A stretch of 64,000 nucleotides of DNA from Ignavibacteriota bacterium. Lineage in GTDB: Bacteria > Bacteroidota > Ignavibacteria > Ignavibacteriales > Melioribacteraceae. Shown piece after piece: positions 8,123 through 15,895 of this stretch (position 1 is the first letter of the stretch; each line of letters opens with the position of its first letter). The stretch spans positions 1 through 64,000 of the forward strand of contig JABFGH010000024.1 in NCBI GenBank assembly GCA_013112585.1, read 5' to 3'. Under the pieces are notes generated by a model. It saw only the letters and a program-made list of their open reading frames with translations, made no database searches and was not told where the DNA came from. The position numbers and the translations under genes are program-made.

Positions 8123-9106
8123 CTATTCATAATTGATAAACTCTTCAATATCTGCCTTAAAGCTTTTGAATAAATAATTAACTATTCCATGGTATTTTGA
8201 ATAAAACTCATCGTTCCGAATCGACTTATCAACATCATTCATATAAGAAAACAAACTTCCCTTCATTCCCCCATTTTTTAAGTCTAATGAAACTTGATAA
8301 AACGTATTAGCAATAAGTTCGCATTCTTCCTCATTTAACTTATTCGTGGAACAATATTTTGTTTTCAATTTTTCTTCAACATCTAGTAAGCATTTCTTCA
8401 AAACATTGTTCAAATCAATTTCCTGTTCACAAATTGGATGAACATTATTTGTGATTTCAATACCGCCGGCGTAAAGTACTTTTATTCTATTAACAAGAAT
8501 GTTAACCGGAATTGCAGGGAAATAAATTGTATGAGAAGCGATAAAGTTAAAAAGTTCTTCGAGTAATTTACTTCGTTTTTTATAAAATATTGCGGCGGGC
8601 AATTCATTAAAGTCATCGTAATTAATTACAGGGGCAAATATTTCATCCGCGGAACCCCGTACAAAATAAGCTTTACCGAAAAACGTCTGTTTCTTATAAA
8701 CCTCTCCATCAATACAATTCATTAAAGTTTTATGAATTTTATTGAAGATAGGATCACGCTCCTTTAAAACTTTAGCCATTCTTTGTTCTACTCTGCTCCA
8801 TACTAATCGGCTTAGGAAAAAACGAGCATCATTTTCAGTTAAAATTTTCGAGTTCCAATGATTGTAAGAGTTGATGATGTGAATTGTACCATGTTCGTTT
8901 TGAATGAATAATGGAACAATTGCATCTGAGGCGACATCATCAATATTATCGTTCCATCTATTTTTTGAACAAAATTTATCGGAGTGAACTTTGGCTATAT
9001 AACCGCATGCAATTTTTAGGCATAACGAATATAAAACTTTTATATCCGCATAAGAGAGGGTTTTTGTATCAACGTTTATATTACTAAAAATTTTAAGGAG
9101 ATTCAT
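8123..9106 (-). CDS. Sigma-region-2-like protein, function uncertain
   Basis: 327 residues, no signal peptide. Residues about 20-75 contain a helical segment ending IDDVASDAIVPLF. This resembles the region 2 helix of sigma-70/ECF factors, where an ED(L/V)xQDxFxxL(W/F) pattern sits. About 30 residues later comes FFLSRLVWSRVEQRM and then ERDP, also seen in divergent sigma-like proteins. I cannot see a confident region 4 helix-turn-helix in the C-terminal half, so it may be degenerate or a different family. It precedes small protein 1 in the same direction. It is a candidate reader of the island motif; this is inference from position and weak resemblance. Confidence 0.45.
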   Translation of the reverse strand: MNLLKIFSNINVDTKTLSYADIKVLYSLCLKIACGYIAKVHSDKFCSKNRWNDNIDDVASDAIVPLFIQNEHGTIHIINSYNHWNSKILTENDARFFLSRLVWSRVEQRMAKVLKERDPIFNKIHKTLMNCIDGEVYKKQTFFGKAYFVRGSADEIFAPVINYDDFNELPAAIFYKKRSKLLEELFNFIASHTIYFPAIPVNILVNRIKVLYAGGIEITNNVHPICEQEIDLNNVLKKCLLDVEEKLKTKYCSTNKLNEEECELIANTFYQVSLDLKNGGMKGSLFSYMNDVDKSIRNDEFYSKYHGIVNYLFKSFKADIEEFINYE

Positions 9107-9348
9107 TTCCTGTTCAATTGTCGTTTAATTATTTACCGGCTTGAATATAACAATGTTCTTTAATTAAATAAACATTTATTTTAAATTTGAATGAAAAAAT
9201 TAAAGGGAAAAGTGAAAAGGAAAAAGGAAAAAGTATAAATTAAAAAATAGAATCATGATTTGGCTTCTTGGAGAGTTGGAGGGAAATAGTTTTAAAAATG
9301 GGAAATAATTGAAGAGTAAAATCACTCGAGCATTCAGTAATAAATACT
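9107..9348 (+). other. Spacer with purine-rich tract
   Basis: This is the upstream region of the sigma-like gene (minus strand). It includes a purine-rich run of AAAGGG/AAAAGG words at about 9202-9232 on the plus strand. The island motif is not present here, and no gene is visible. Confidence 0.4.
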
Positions 9349-9970
9349 TGAACTACTCCGTAGTTCCATGCCCATTGGCTTTCCCAGTTTTCTATGGATT
9401 TTATCCATAGTTATTTATGTTAAAGTACTTCGTACTTTTGAAGGCTAAATTATACCAACAAATTGTTATTATTTATTCTCGTTTTTTTATGACTGTAACG
9501 CAGTCAAAGATGCATAGCACCGAATGAAATTCGGGATGGATGAAATGACCAATGAATTTGCCAACTACGAAGTAGTTGAAGGTACATTTAATTTACCGAT
9601 TCAATTTAATATTTATTCTTGAACTACTCCGTAGTTCCCGCTAACATTGGCTTTCTCTCTTTCCTATGGATTCCATCCATAGCTATTTACCTTAAAGTGC
9701 TTCGTACTTTTGAAAAACAATTTGGCGTTTTCTATTTTTTATTTTTCCGACTGTAATGCAGTCAAAGTTGAATAGCCCCGAATGAAATTCGGGATGGATG
9801 AAATGACCAATGGATTTGCCAACTACGAAGTAGTTGAAGGTACATTTAATTTACCGATTCAATTTAATATTTATTCTTGAACTACTTCGTAGTTCCTGCC
9901 AACATTGGCTTTCTCTCTTTCCTGTGGATTGCATCCATAGCTATTTACCTTAAAGTGCTTCGTACTTTTG
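9349..9970 (+). repeat. Multi-hairpin repeat array B1 (about 2.4 units of about 260 bp)
   Basis: Each unit carries six different short perfect or near-perfect hairpins in fixed order. They are GAACTAC-TCC-GTAGTTC (9350-9366), CTATGGAT-TTT-ATCCATAG (9392-9410), AAAGTAC-TTC-GTACTTT (9422-9438), GACTG-TAACG-CAGTC (9491-9505), CCGAAT-GAA-ATTCGG (9520-9534) and CAACTAC-GAA-GTAGTTG (9562-9578). The order then restarts at 9621 and again at 9879, where only half a unit remains, up to the end of the neighbouring gene. The units look like a compound REP/BIME-like element. Related arrays flank the Y1 transposase at 14777-15223. Non-coding. Confidence 0.85.
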
Positions 9971-9977
9971 CTGAACT

Positions 9978-12131
9978 CTAATGTTGTTTTTTATTTTCTA
10001 TACTAATATTCCTCTCAATCACTTCTTCTTTTTCCGGAAACATTTGAACGAATTCTTTTCCATTCCATCTTTGAATTTGCTTTAATAGTGTGTTTCTAAA
10101 TTCTTTTGTATCCGTAAGTGGATATTGTAACCTGCCTGACTTTACAAGTCTGTCTCGTTCGATTGCTGCTGCATCGCCAATTACAAGTTGCGTTTCATTA
10201 AAATCAGTAGAAAATCTTAAACTGTAGCTAAAGTGATTACCATAATAATCTTTCGGATGGGATTCAATAACACCAACCGAAATAACTTTATTCTCGTAGA
10301 GAAGGTGCGGCGCCCAGAGCGATGTATTATATTTAGGATAGACCAATTCACAATAATCACTTTTCGGCAGTAAAAAATAATGTTCAAATTCGGCAATCGG
10401 GAAATCAAGTATTTTGTAATCTTCGATTGCCGGACTTGTACCGTATAATTTATCTAACTCAATTACAAAAAATACTGCCCCTCTATATCCGTTAGAAACA
10501 GCATTGCATAATAATTCCAATCTGCCATCGTTATCAATATCATTAACCGTAATTCCTGTTAAGTGCCCCGAATGAACAAATGGTTTTCCTTCAAGTTGAA
10601 AAGTTGATAGGTTTAATCTTAGTATGAAACTCGGATAGTAGCTTTCGTGATTTGCAATCAGTAAAGCAATCGGTCCATTTTTAGTGAAAATTATTTCCTC
10701 AATAAAATAAATTGAGTACCGATTGGTAAACTTTTCATAAGATGTTTGAACTTCATAATTGAAATTGAATTCATTTAAAACATTCCCTCTATCATCATAA
10801 AGTAAAAGTTTATATATATGCTCTTTACTTGCTCTTGCTATTAACACTTCATTAGTACCGTCATTATCAACATCAATAATTCTTGTATGCCTTTTTATCA
10901 TTTTATTTTTGTTATTATCTAATAAAGTATAATCTTCAATGGTGGAAATACTCCAAAGAATTTTACCATACTTATTTTTGATATGATATTCATGATTGTA
11001 GCTATCAACTATCGAGGGATTGCTATCGGTGCTTATGAAAATTAGGACGGTGAGTGCAGTAACCAGCAAAATGAGCAAAAAGAGAGCTGCCTTATTTTGA
11101 ATAATTTTTTTTGAACTCCAAAATAATAATGACTGTTTTTTTAATTCAACCAGATCCCGCCGATTGAATATATCACTAATTTTTGTAACCGGAATAATCT
11201 CAAGCTTTCTTAATGGATACAGCTCTTTAAGCTCATTGAACGCAGCGTCAGCAAAAACTTTATCCTCATCTGCAATAACAAAAATATCTGCCGTTGAGTA
11301 AAAAACTGTTTTTACTTTTTTCTGAATTATTTCTTTAGAAACAGGATTTACTTTTCCATTGGAATTGATACCCCCGGTAGTAACAATATTGCCTTTTATT
11401 CTTACTAACTCTCTCAAGTTATAAAATTTTATCAACTCTTGAATAAACCCTATAGTTAACGCTATCCCTAAAGATTCGCCTTCATAAATACCATACCTTT
11501 TATCAAATTGAATTACAACCTCATGACTTTGAATTTTATTTCGCGATGATTTTTTAATAAAGTCCATTGCATAATTCCAAGAAAGACGAATCTGATTTTT
11601 TAATTGCACATCAATTTTACCAACACTTGGTACAACAATAAAATTGTCTTGTTCACTTCCAATGTTTTTTCTTAGGTAGATGGATAACCTTTCAAGAAAA
11701 CCATATTCAGTATTACTCTGCGGTGTTTTTTCTAATACCGGAAATAGAATTTCACTTTTTATAATTAATTTTTGCGCTCCTCCTTCCAATTTTAATTTTA
11801 TATCTGATATCTTACTTCTTAATTTTTCGGCACAACTATTTAATTCTGTTCTATAATTTTTAAATACATAAGTTGATTTTAATTTTTCAGCAGTCGCAAT
11901 TAAATTATCCATCTCTTTCGGCATTAGCCCAATTGGATCAAGTTCTGCAAGAAGCTGCAAATACTGATCAATGTATTCATCGAAATAAGCAGTAAGCATT
12001 TGTGCATTATTAAAGGAAAGAATTGTTGAGAGGTATTCGTTTAAAATAAAAAGTAACCGCCTGCTTGAATAATCCTGATTCTTAATTTCAATTATTTTTG
12101 TGCGGTATTTTTCAAGTTCTAAAATATCCAT
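9978..12131 (-). CDS. Lon-like protease domain / TM / FG-GAP membrane protein, paralogue 1
   Basis: 717 residues in three parts. Residues 1-125 are helical. Residues about 140-325 resemble the Lon (S16) proteolytic domain: IYEGES220LGIALTIGF matches the Lon nucleophile segment DGPSAG. IVTTGG and K271-K272 follow, placed within one residue of the Lon catalytic Lys relative to the TG strand. A membrane span at 348-367 is preceded by many Lys/Arg, putting the N-terminal part in the cytoplasm. The outer part has a VDNDGTNEVLIA-type and a DNDGRLELL FG-GAP/VCBS-like calcium-loop motif and ends in a conserved QRWNGKEFVQMFP block. It overlaps the end of paralogue 2 (TAATG), so the two are cotranscribed. 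I know of no characterised protein with this design; a membrane sensor-protease is inferred. Confidence 0.75.
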   Translation of the reverse strand: MDILELEKYRTKIIEIKNQDYSSRRLLFILNEYLSTILSFNNAQMLTAYFDEYIDQYLQLLAELDPIGLMPKEMDNLIATAEKLKSTYVFKNYRTELNSCAEKLRSKISDIKLKLEGGAQKLIIKSEILFPVLEKTPQSNTEYGFLERLSIYLRKNIGSEQDNFIVVPSVGKIDVQLKNQIRLSWNYAMDFIKKSSRNKIQSHEVVIQFDKRYGIYEGESLGIALTIGFIQELIKFYNLRELVRIKGNIVTTGGINSNGKVNPVSKEIIQKKVKTVFYSTADIFVIADEDKVFADAAFNELKELYPLRKLEIIPVTKISDIFNRRDLVELKKQSLLFWSSKKIIQNKAALFLLILLVTALTVLIFISTDSNPSIVDSYNHEYHIKNKYGKILWSISTIEDYTLLDNNKNKMIKRHTRIIDVDNDGTNEVLIARASKEHIYKLLLYDDRGNVLNEFNFNYEVQTSYEKFTNRYSIYFIEEIIFTKNGPIALLIANHESYYPSFILRLNLSTFQLEGKPFVHSGHLTGITVNDIDNDGRLELLCNAVSNGYRGAVFFVIELDKLYGTSPAIEDYKILDFPIAEFEHYFLLPKSDYCELVYPKYNTSLWAPHLLYENKVISVGVIESHPKDYYGNHFSYSLRFSTDFNETQLVIGDAAAIERDRLVKSGRLQYPLTDTKEFRNTLLKQIQRWNGKEFVQMFPEKEEVIERNISIENKKQH

Positions 12132-14233
12132 TAATTTGAAGTTGAATCAGGTGGAAACATTTGAACAAATTCTTTTCCATTCCATTTTTGTAATTGCCTT
12201 TTTAATATTTCCCGGTATTCACGGGTATCAGCATACGGCTTCTTTAATGCCCCGGCATTAACTAATTTATCTCTTTGAATAGCAAAGTCGTCATTAATTA
12301 CTATTTCAATGTCGTTCAAAGGCAAAGAGAAATTATACTGAATGCTTTGCGGTCTTTTATCTGTCATTAGCCCGCTTTCTATAGTTGATACAGTAATATA
12401 ATTTTCCTTTTTATTATTAGAGGGAGGATAAATAACATGATTGTATTTTGGATAGTGATGCTTGCCGTAATCCGACATTGGAATTAAAACATACCACTCA
12501 AACTCAGCTATTGATTTATTTTTAAATCTGTACCCTTTTGGTGCTGGAGCTGTTCCGATAAGCTTATCATATTCAATTGAAAAATATGCAACACATTTAT
12601 ATCCATTTGAAATAGCCAACCCGACGAATTCTAAATTGCCGTCATTATCAATATCCTCAATCAGAGAGCCGGCAATGCCACCCGGATGCCAAAATATGAA
12701 ATCTGTTATTTCGCCGGTTTCAGCATTCAGTTTAAGTACCGCATTTGGATAGTAGCTTGCATGCTGAGTAATTGCAACCACTTCTTTGTAAGCAGGTTTG
12801 TCAAAAATTCCAACAACTGTATGAAACTGGTGTTCATTAGAAAAAACCTCGCTATCGGATTCAATTTTCGATCTAAATTTATAGCGCCATATTTCATTGC
12901 CCGTACAATCCAGTTTGAATAGATCCCTTGAGTTATTTATTCCGCATATATAAATGCTGTTTTCATTTAAATTATCACCGGTATCTATTTTAAAATATTT
13001 TTTATGATAATTTGAATTGAACATAGTTTCTATGTTATTATTTGCCGGAAAAATATCCCACAATACTTTTCCATATTTATTTTTTGCGTATGCTCTACTG
13101 TTTTTAAACTCTAGATCAACCGGAATGTTATCAATATCTTTTATAAAAAAGTAACTTGAAATAATTGCCAAAACCAGTAAAGATATTACTGCTGTTTTAT
13201 TTTTAAAAGTTTTTTTAGCTGACCATTTAACAAAGTTCTGTTTTTTAATTTCAACCAGGTTGCGGCGGCTGATTAAATCTTCAATTGATGAAACACCGAC
13301 AATTGTCAGTTTTCTATTTGGATATTCTTTATTAAGATTATTTAACCCGGCATCAGCAAATTGCTTATCTTTTTCGGGAACAATAAATATTTCTGCTTCC
13401 GAAAAAAATACTACTTTTAGCTTTTTCTCAATTACTGATTTTGATACCGATCCGACTTCGCCCGTTCCAGAAACACTTCCGGTTGAAACAATATTGCCTT
13501 TAACATTTACAAGCTCGCGCAAATTATGAAACTTTACTAACTCTTGAATAAACCCGATAGTTAAAGCAATTCCCAAGGAATCGCCTTCATAGATTCCGTA
13601 TTTCTTATCAAATTGAATTACAACTTCATAAAATTGATTTTTGTTTTTTTTTGAATTAAGAACTAGTGAATTTGAATAATCCCACGATATATTTATCTGT
13701 CGCTTCAACCTTTCATCTAATTGCCCAAAACTGGGTACAATAATAAATTTATCTTTTATCAAACCCGGTTTATATTTTATTGAAATTGAAATCCTTTCGA
13801 GAAAGCCAAAATCTTCAATGTCGGATTCGCTTTTTTCTAAAATTGGGAAAGTAATTTCTTTTGTAATCTCATCGGAAGATTTTCCCTCAAGTTTAGATTT
13901 TATTTTATCTATACGTTCACTTAAAGAGTTAATTGCTATTTCTATTTTATTACTTTGACTGCTGAAAGCATTTGTCGTTTGCAGTCGTTTCAAATTAATT
14001 AAAAGATTTTCTGAATCAATAATATTAGTGCCAGCCACATCAATAGTTTGCAAGAGCATCAAATATTCATTCAGGTATTCAGAAAAGTAGGCTATTATTA
14101 ATCCGGGCTGGTTTACTTTAAGTAATTTTGAAAGGAATTGATTTAAGTAGGACAGATTTAATCTTGGTGAGTTTTCATTATTTTTGTTAGATAAAAATTC
14201 ATTTCTATATTTCTCTAGCTCTGTAAGTTTCAT
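12131..14233 (-). CDS. Lon-like protease domain / TM / FG-GAP membrane protein, paralogue 2
   Basis: 700 residues with the same design as paralogue 1: helical N-terminus, and a Lon-like domain with S219 in YEGDSLGIALTIGF, STGSVSGTGEVGSV, and K270-K271. One membrane span lies at about 347-365, then an extracytoplasmic propeller-like part with DIDNDGNLEF, and the C-terminal block QKWNGKEFVQMFP. It is the first gene of a two-gene minus-strand operon; its TAA overlaps the ATG of paralogue 1. The upstream region (14234-14340) lacks the shared island motif. Similarity to paralogue 1 is spread over the whole length, so the pair arose by tandem duplication. Catalysis is untested; the Ser and Lys positions are kept. 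Confidence 0.75.
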   Translation of the reverse strand: MKLTELEKYRNEFLSNKNNENSPRLNLSYLNQFLSKLLKVNQPGLIIAYFSEYLNEYLMLLQTIDVAGTNIIDSENLLINLKRLQTTNAFSSQSNKIEIAINSLSERIDKIKSKLEGKSSDEITKEITFPILEKSESDIEDFGFLERISISIKYKPGLIKDKFIIVPSFGQLDERLKRQINISWDYSNSLVLNSKKNKNQFYEVVIQFDKKYGIYEGDSLGIALTIGFIQELVKFHNLRELVNVKGNIVSTGSVSGTGEVGSVSKSVIEKKLKVVFFSEAEIFIVPEKDKQFADAGLNNLNKEYPNRKLTIVGVSSIEDLISRRNLVEIKKQNFVKWSAKKTFKNKTAVISLLVLAIISSYFFIKDIDNIPVDLEFKNSRAYAKNKYGKVLWDIFPANNNIETMFNSNYHKKYFKIDTGDNLNENSIYICGINNSRDLFKLDCTGNEIWRYKFRSKIESDSEVFSNEHQFHTVVGIFDKPAYKEVVAITQHASYYPNAVLKLNAETGEITDFIFWHPGGIAGSLIEDIDNDGNLEFVGLAISNGYKCVAYFSIEYDKLIGTAPAPKGYRFKNKSIAEFEWYVLIPMSDYGKHHYPKYNHVIYPPSNNKKENYITVSTIESGLMTDKRPQSIQYNFSLPLNDIEIVINDDFAIQRDKLVNAGALKKPYADTREYREILKRQLQKWNGKEFVQMFPPDSTSN

Positions 14234-14348
14234 ACTCGCATTTGTGAGATTTAGAAAAAAGTATATTAGTGCTTTGATAAATATAAGAAAATCAAATTAT
14301 AATCTGAATAAAGTGCTTTTGGGTGAAAAGGAGTTAAGATCATTTTTT
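14234..14348 (+). other. Upstream region of the paralogue 2/1 operon
   Basis: About 115 bp between the operon start and the repeat array. It presumably holds the operon promoter on the minus strand, but no box can be assigned with confidence. The island motif is not found. Confidence 0.3.
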
Positions 14349-14691
14349 GAACCACGCCGTAGTTCCCGCCCATTCGGCATTCACTCTTTTCTATGGATTC
14401 CATCCATAGTTATTTACCTTAAAGTACTTTGTACTTTTAAAAAACATTTTAATGAATCCAATATTTTATTTTTTCGACTGCAACGCAGTCAAAGACAAAT
14501 AGCCCCGAATGAAATTCGGGGATGATATGATAAATATATTTTCCAACTACGAAGTGGTTGAAAGTATTTTTTCATTACGGCTTCAATTTAATAATCATTC
14601 TTGAACTACTCCGTAGTTCCACCCACACTGGTTTTCTCTCTTTTCTATGGATTCCATCCATAGTTATTTACGTTAAAGTACTTCGTACTTT
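14349..14691 (+). repeat. Multi-hairpin repeat array B2 (left of transposase)
   Basis: One complete unit and half of a second. The hairpins are GAACCAC-GCC-GTAGTTC (14349-14365), CTATGGAT-TCC-ATCCATAG (14391-14409), AAAGTAC-TTT-GTACTTT (14422-14438), GACTG-CAACG-CAGTC (14476-14490), CCCCGAAT-GAA-ATTCGGGG (14503-14521) and CAACTAC-GAA-GTGGTTG (14544-14560). The next half unit has hairpins at 14603-14619, 14645-14663 and 14675-14691. The unit order matches arrays B1 and B3. The array ends about 85 bp from the transposase stop. Confidence 0.85.
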
Positions 14692-14776
14692 CGATTTACA
14701 ATATCTTACAAATGACTCCGTTCCATTCTAATTACATTTTCCTCAGATAATACAATCTACCTTTTTCTATATTACA

Positions 14777-15223
14777 CTAAACCAAATACTTCTCGTCAAA
14801 TTCGATATTGAATTCTTCTAAAATATTTTTATACTCCTCTGCAAAACTTACATTCCTATGATGTTCTTTTTGATTTTTTATATACTCTATAAGTTTTTCC
14901 TTTGAATCAATTGAATAGGTAAAAGCTCCATAACCAATTTGCCATCCATTAAATAACGGAAATGCTTTTTCTTCTTTGATCATTTGTGAAGTTGATAATT
15001 TTATATCCTTTATTAAATCTGCCAATGCTACTGTGGGATGTAGATGCGTTAAAATATGAATATGATCCTCCATTCCGTTTATTCTGTACAGATGACATTT
15101 GTTGTTTTTTAAAATACCCCAGATGTATTTATATAATGTTGGCTGTTTTTCCTCAGTAAGGGTTTTTACTCTATCTTTTGTTGAAAATATAATTTGATAT
15201 AGAATTTTTGTGTACGTTGACAT
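14777..15223 (-). CDS. IS200-type Y1 (HUH) transposase, TnpA/RAYT-like
   Basis: 148 residues from the ATG at 15221-15223, chosen because GGAGG lies seven bases before it; an in-frame ATG 15 bp upstream is less likely. The HUH motif is H54-I-H56 in MEDHIHIL. The catalytic tyrosine is probably Y114 in LIEYIKNQ, with Q118, followed by EHHR. The WQIGYGAFTYS segment is typical of this family. These enzymes nick and join single-stranded DNA at hairpin ends. No TnpB gene is nearby. The gene sits inside a field of multi-hairpin repeats (B2 and B3), which suggests a REP-associated transposase that mobilises, or once mobilised, these repeats. The family is firm; the link to the repeats is inferred from position. 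Confidence 0.9.
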   Translation of the reverse strand: MSTYTKILYQIIFSTKDRVKTLTEEKQPTLYKYIWGILKNNKCHLYRINGMEDHIHILTHLHPTVALADLIKDIKLSTSQMIKEEKAFPLFNGWQIGYGAFTYSIDSKEKLIEYIKNQKEHHRNVSFAEEYKNILEEFNIEFDEKYLV

Positions 15224-15391
15224 AATTGCCTCCATCAATTTTGAATATTAAAATTTAGTTCATTTTTTTAATTACTTCATAGTTGTTTCTGTTAGAGGTC
15301 ATTATATAATCTTTGAGTAACTCCAAAGTTTCTGATCTGCAAATACTTACTACTATTGAGATAATTTTACAATCTTAATTTTCGCTTTTTT
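15224..15391 (+). repeat. Degraded repeat unit next to the transposase
   Basis: Weak versions of the hairpins are visible (ACTTCATAGTTG near 15285 and GAGTAACTCCAAAGTTT near 15334), in the order expected for family B but with broken stems. It probably marks the upstream edge of the transposon unit. Confidence 0.4.
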
Positions 15392-15861
15392 GACTGCAGC
15401 GCAGTCAAAGACAAATAGCCCCGAATGAAATTCGGGGATGATATGATAAATATATTTTCCAACTACGGAGTAGTTGAAGGTACATTTTAATTCGCAGATT
15501 CAATTTAATATCTATTCTTGAACTACTCCGTAGTTCCCACCCATTCGGCATTCTCTCTTTCTATGGATTTCATCCATAGCTATTAACCTTGAAGTACTTC
15601 GTACTTTTGAAAAACAATTTGGCGTTTTCTATTTTTTAGTTTTCCGACTGCAGCGCAGTCAAAGACAAATAGCCTCGAATGAAATTCGGGGATAATATGA
15701 CAAACGTATTTTCCAACTACGGAGTAGTTGAAGGTACATTTTAATTCGTAAATTCAATTTATTATTTATTCTTGAACTGCTCCGTAGTTCCACCCACACC
15801 GGTTTTCTCTCTTTTCTATGGATTCCATCCATAGCTATTTACCTTAAAGTACTTTGTACTT
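15392..15861 (+). repeat. Multi-hairpin repeat array B3 (right of transposase)
   Basis: Nearly two units. Unit one: GACTG-CAGCG-CAGTC (15392-15406), CCCCGAAT-GAA-ATTCGGGG (15419-15437), CAACTAC-GGA-GTAGTTG (15460-15476), GAACTAC-TCC-GTAGTTC (15520-15536), CTATGGAT-TTC-ATCCATAG (15561-15579) and a GTACTTCGTAC hairpin (15591-15607). The series repeats at 15646-15660, near 15673-15691, 15714-15730, 15773-15790, 15816-15834 and 15846-15861. Changes in a loop or stem are often balanced so that the hairpin is kept. Confidence 0.85.
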
Positions 15862-15895
15862 CCCCGTGATGCTGATCTCAATTTTTAAAATACAG

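Noticed and set aside
14184-14525. 113-codon open frame on the plus strand
   Set aside because: It overlaps the start of a clear minus-strand gene and array B2 hairpins, with no protein-like pattern.
9349-15861. CRISPR array
   Set aside because: The repeats are six different hairpins in about 260-bp units with similar spacers; there are no uniform 24-40 bp repeats with unique spacers and no cas genes.
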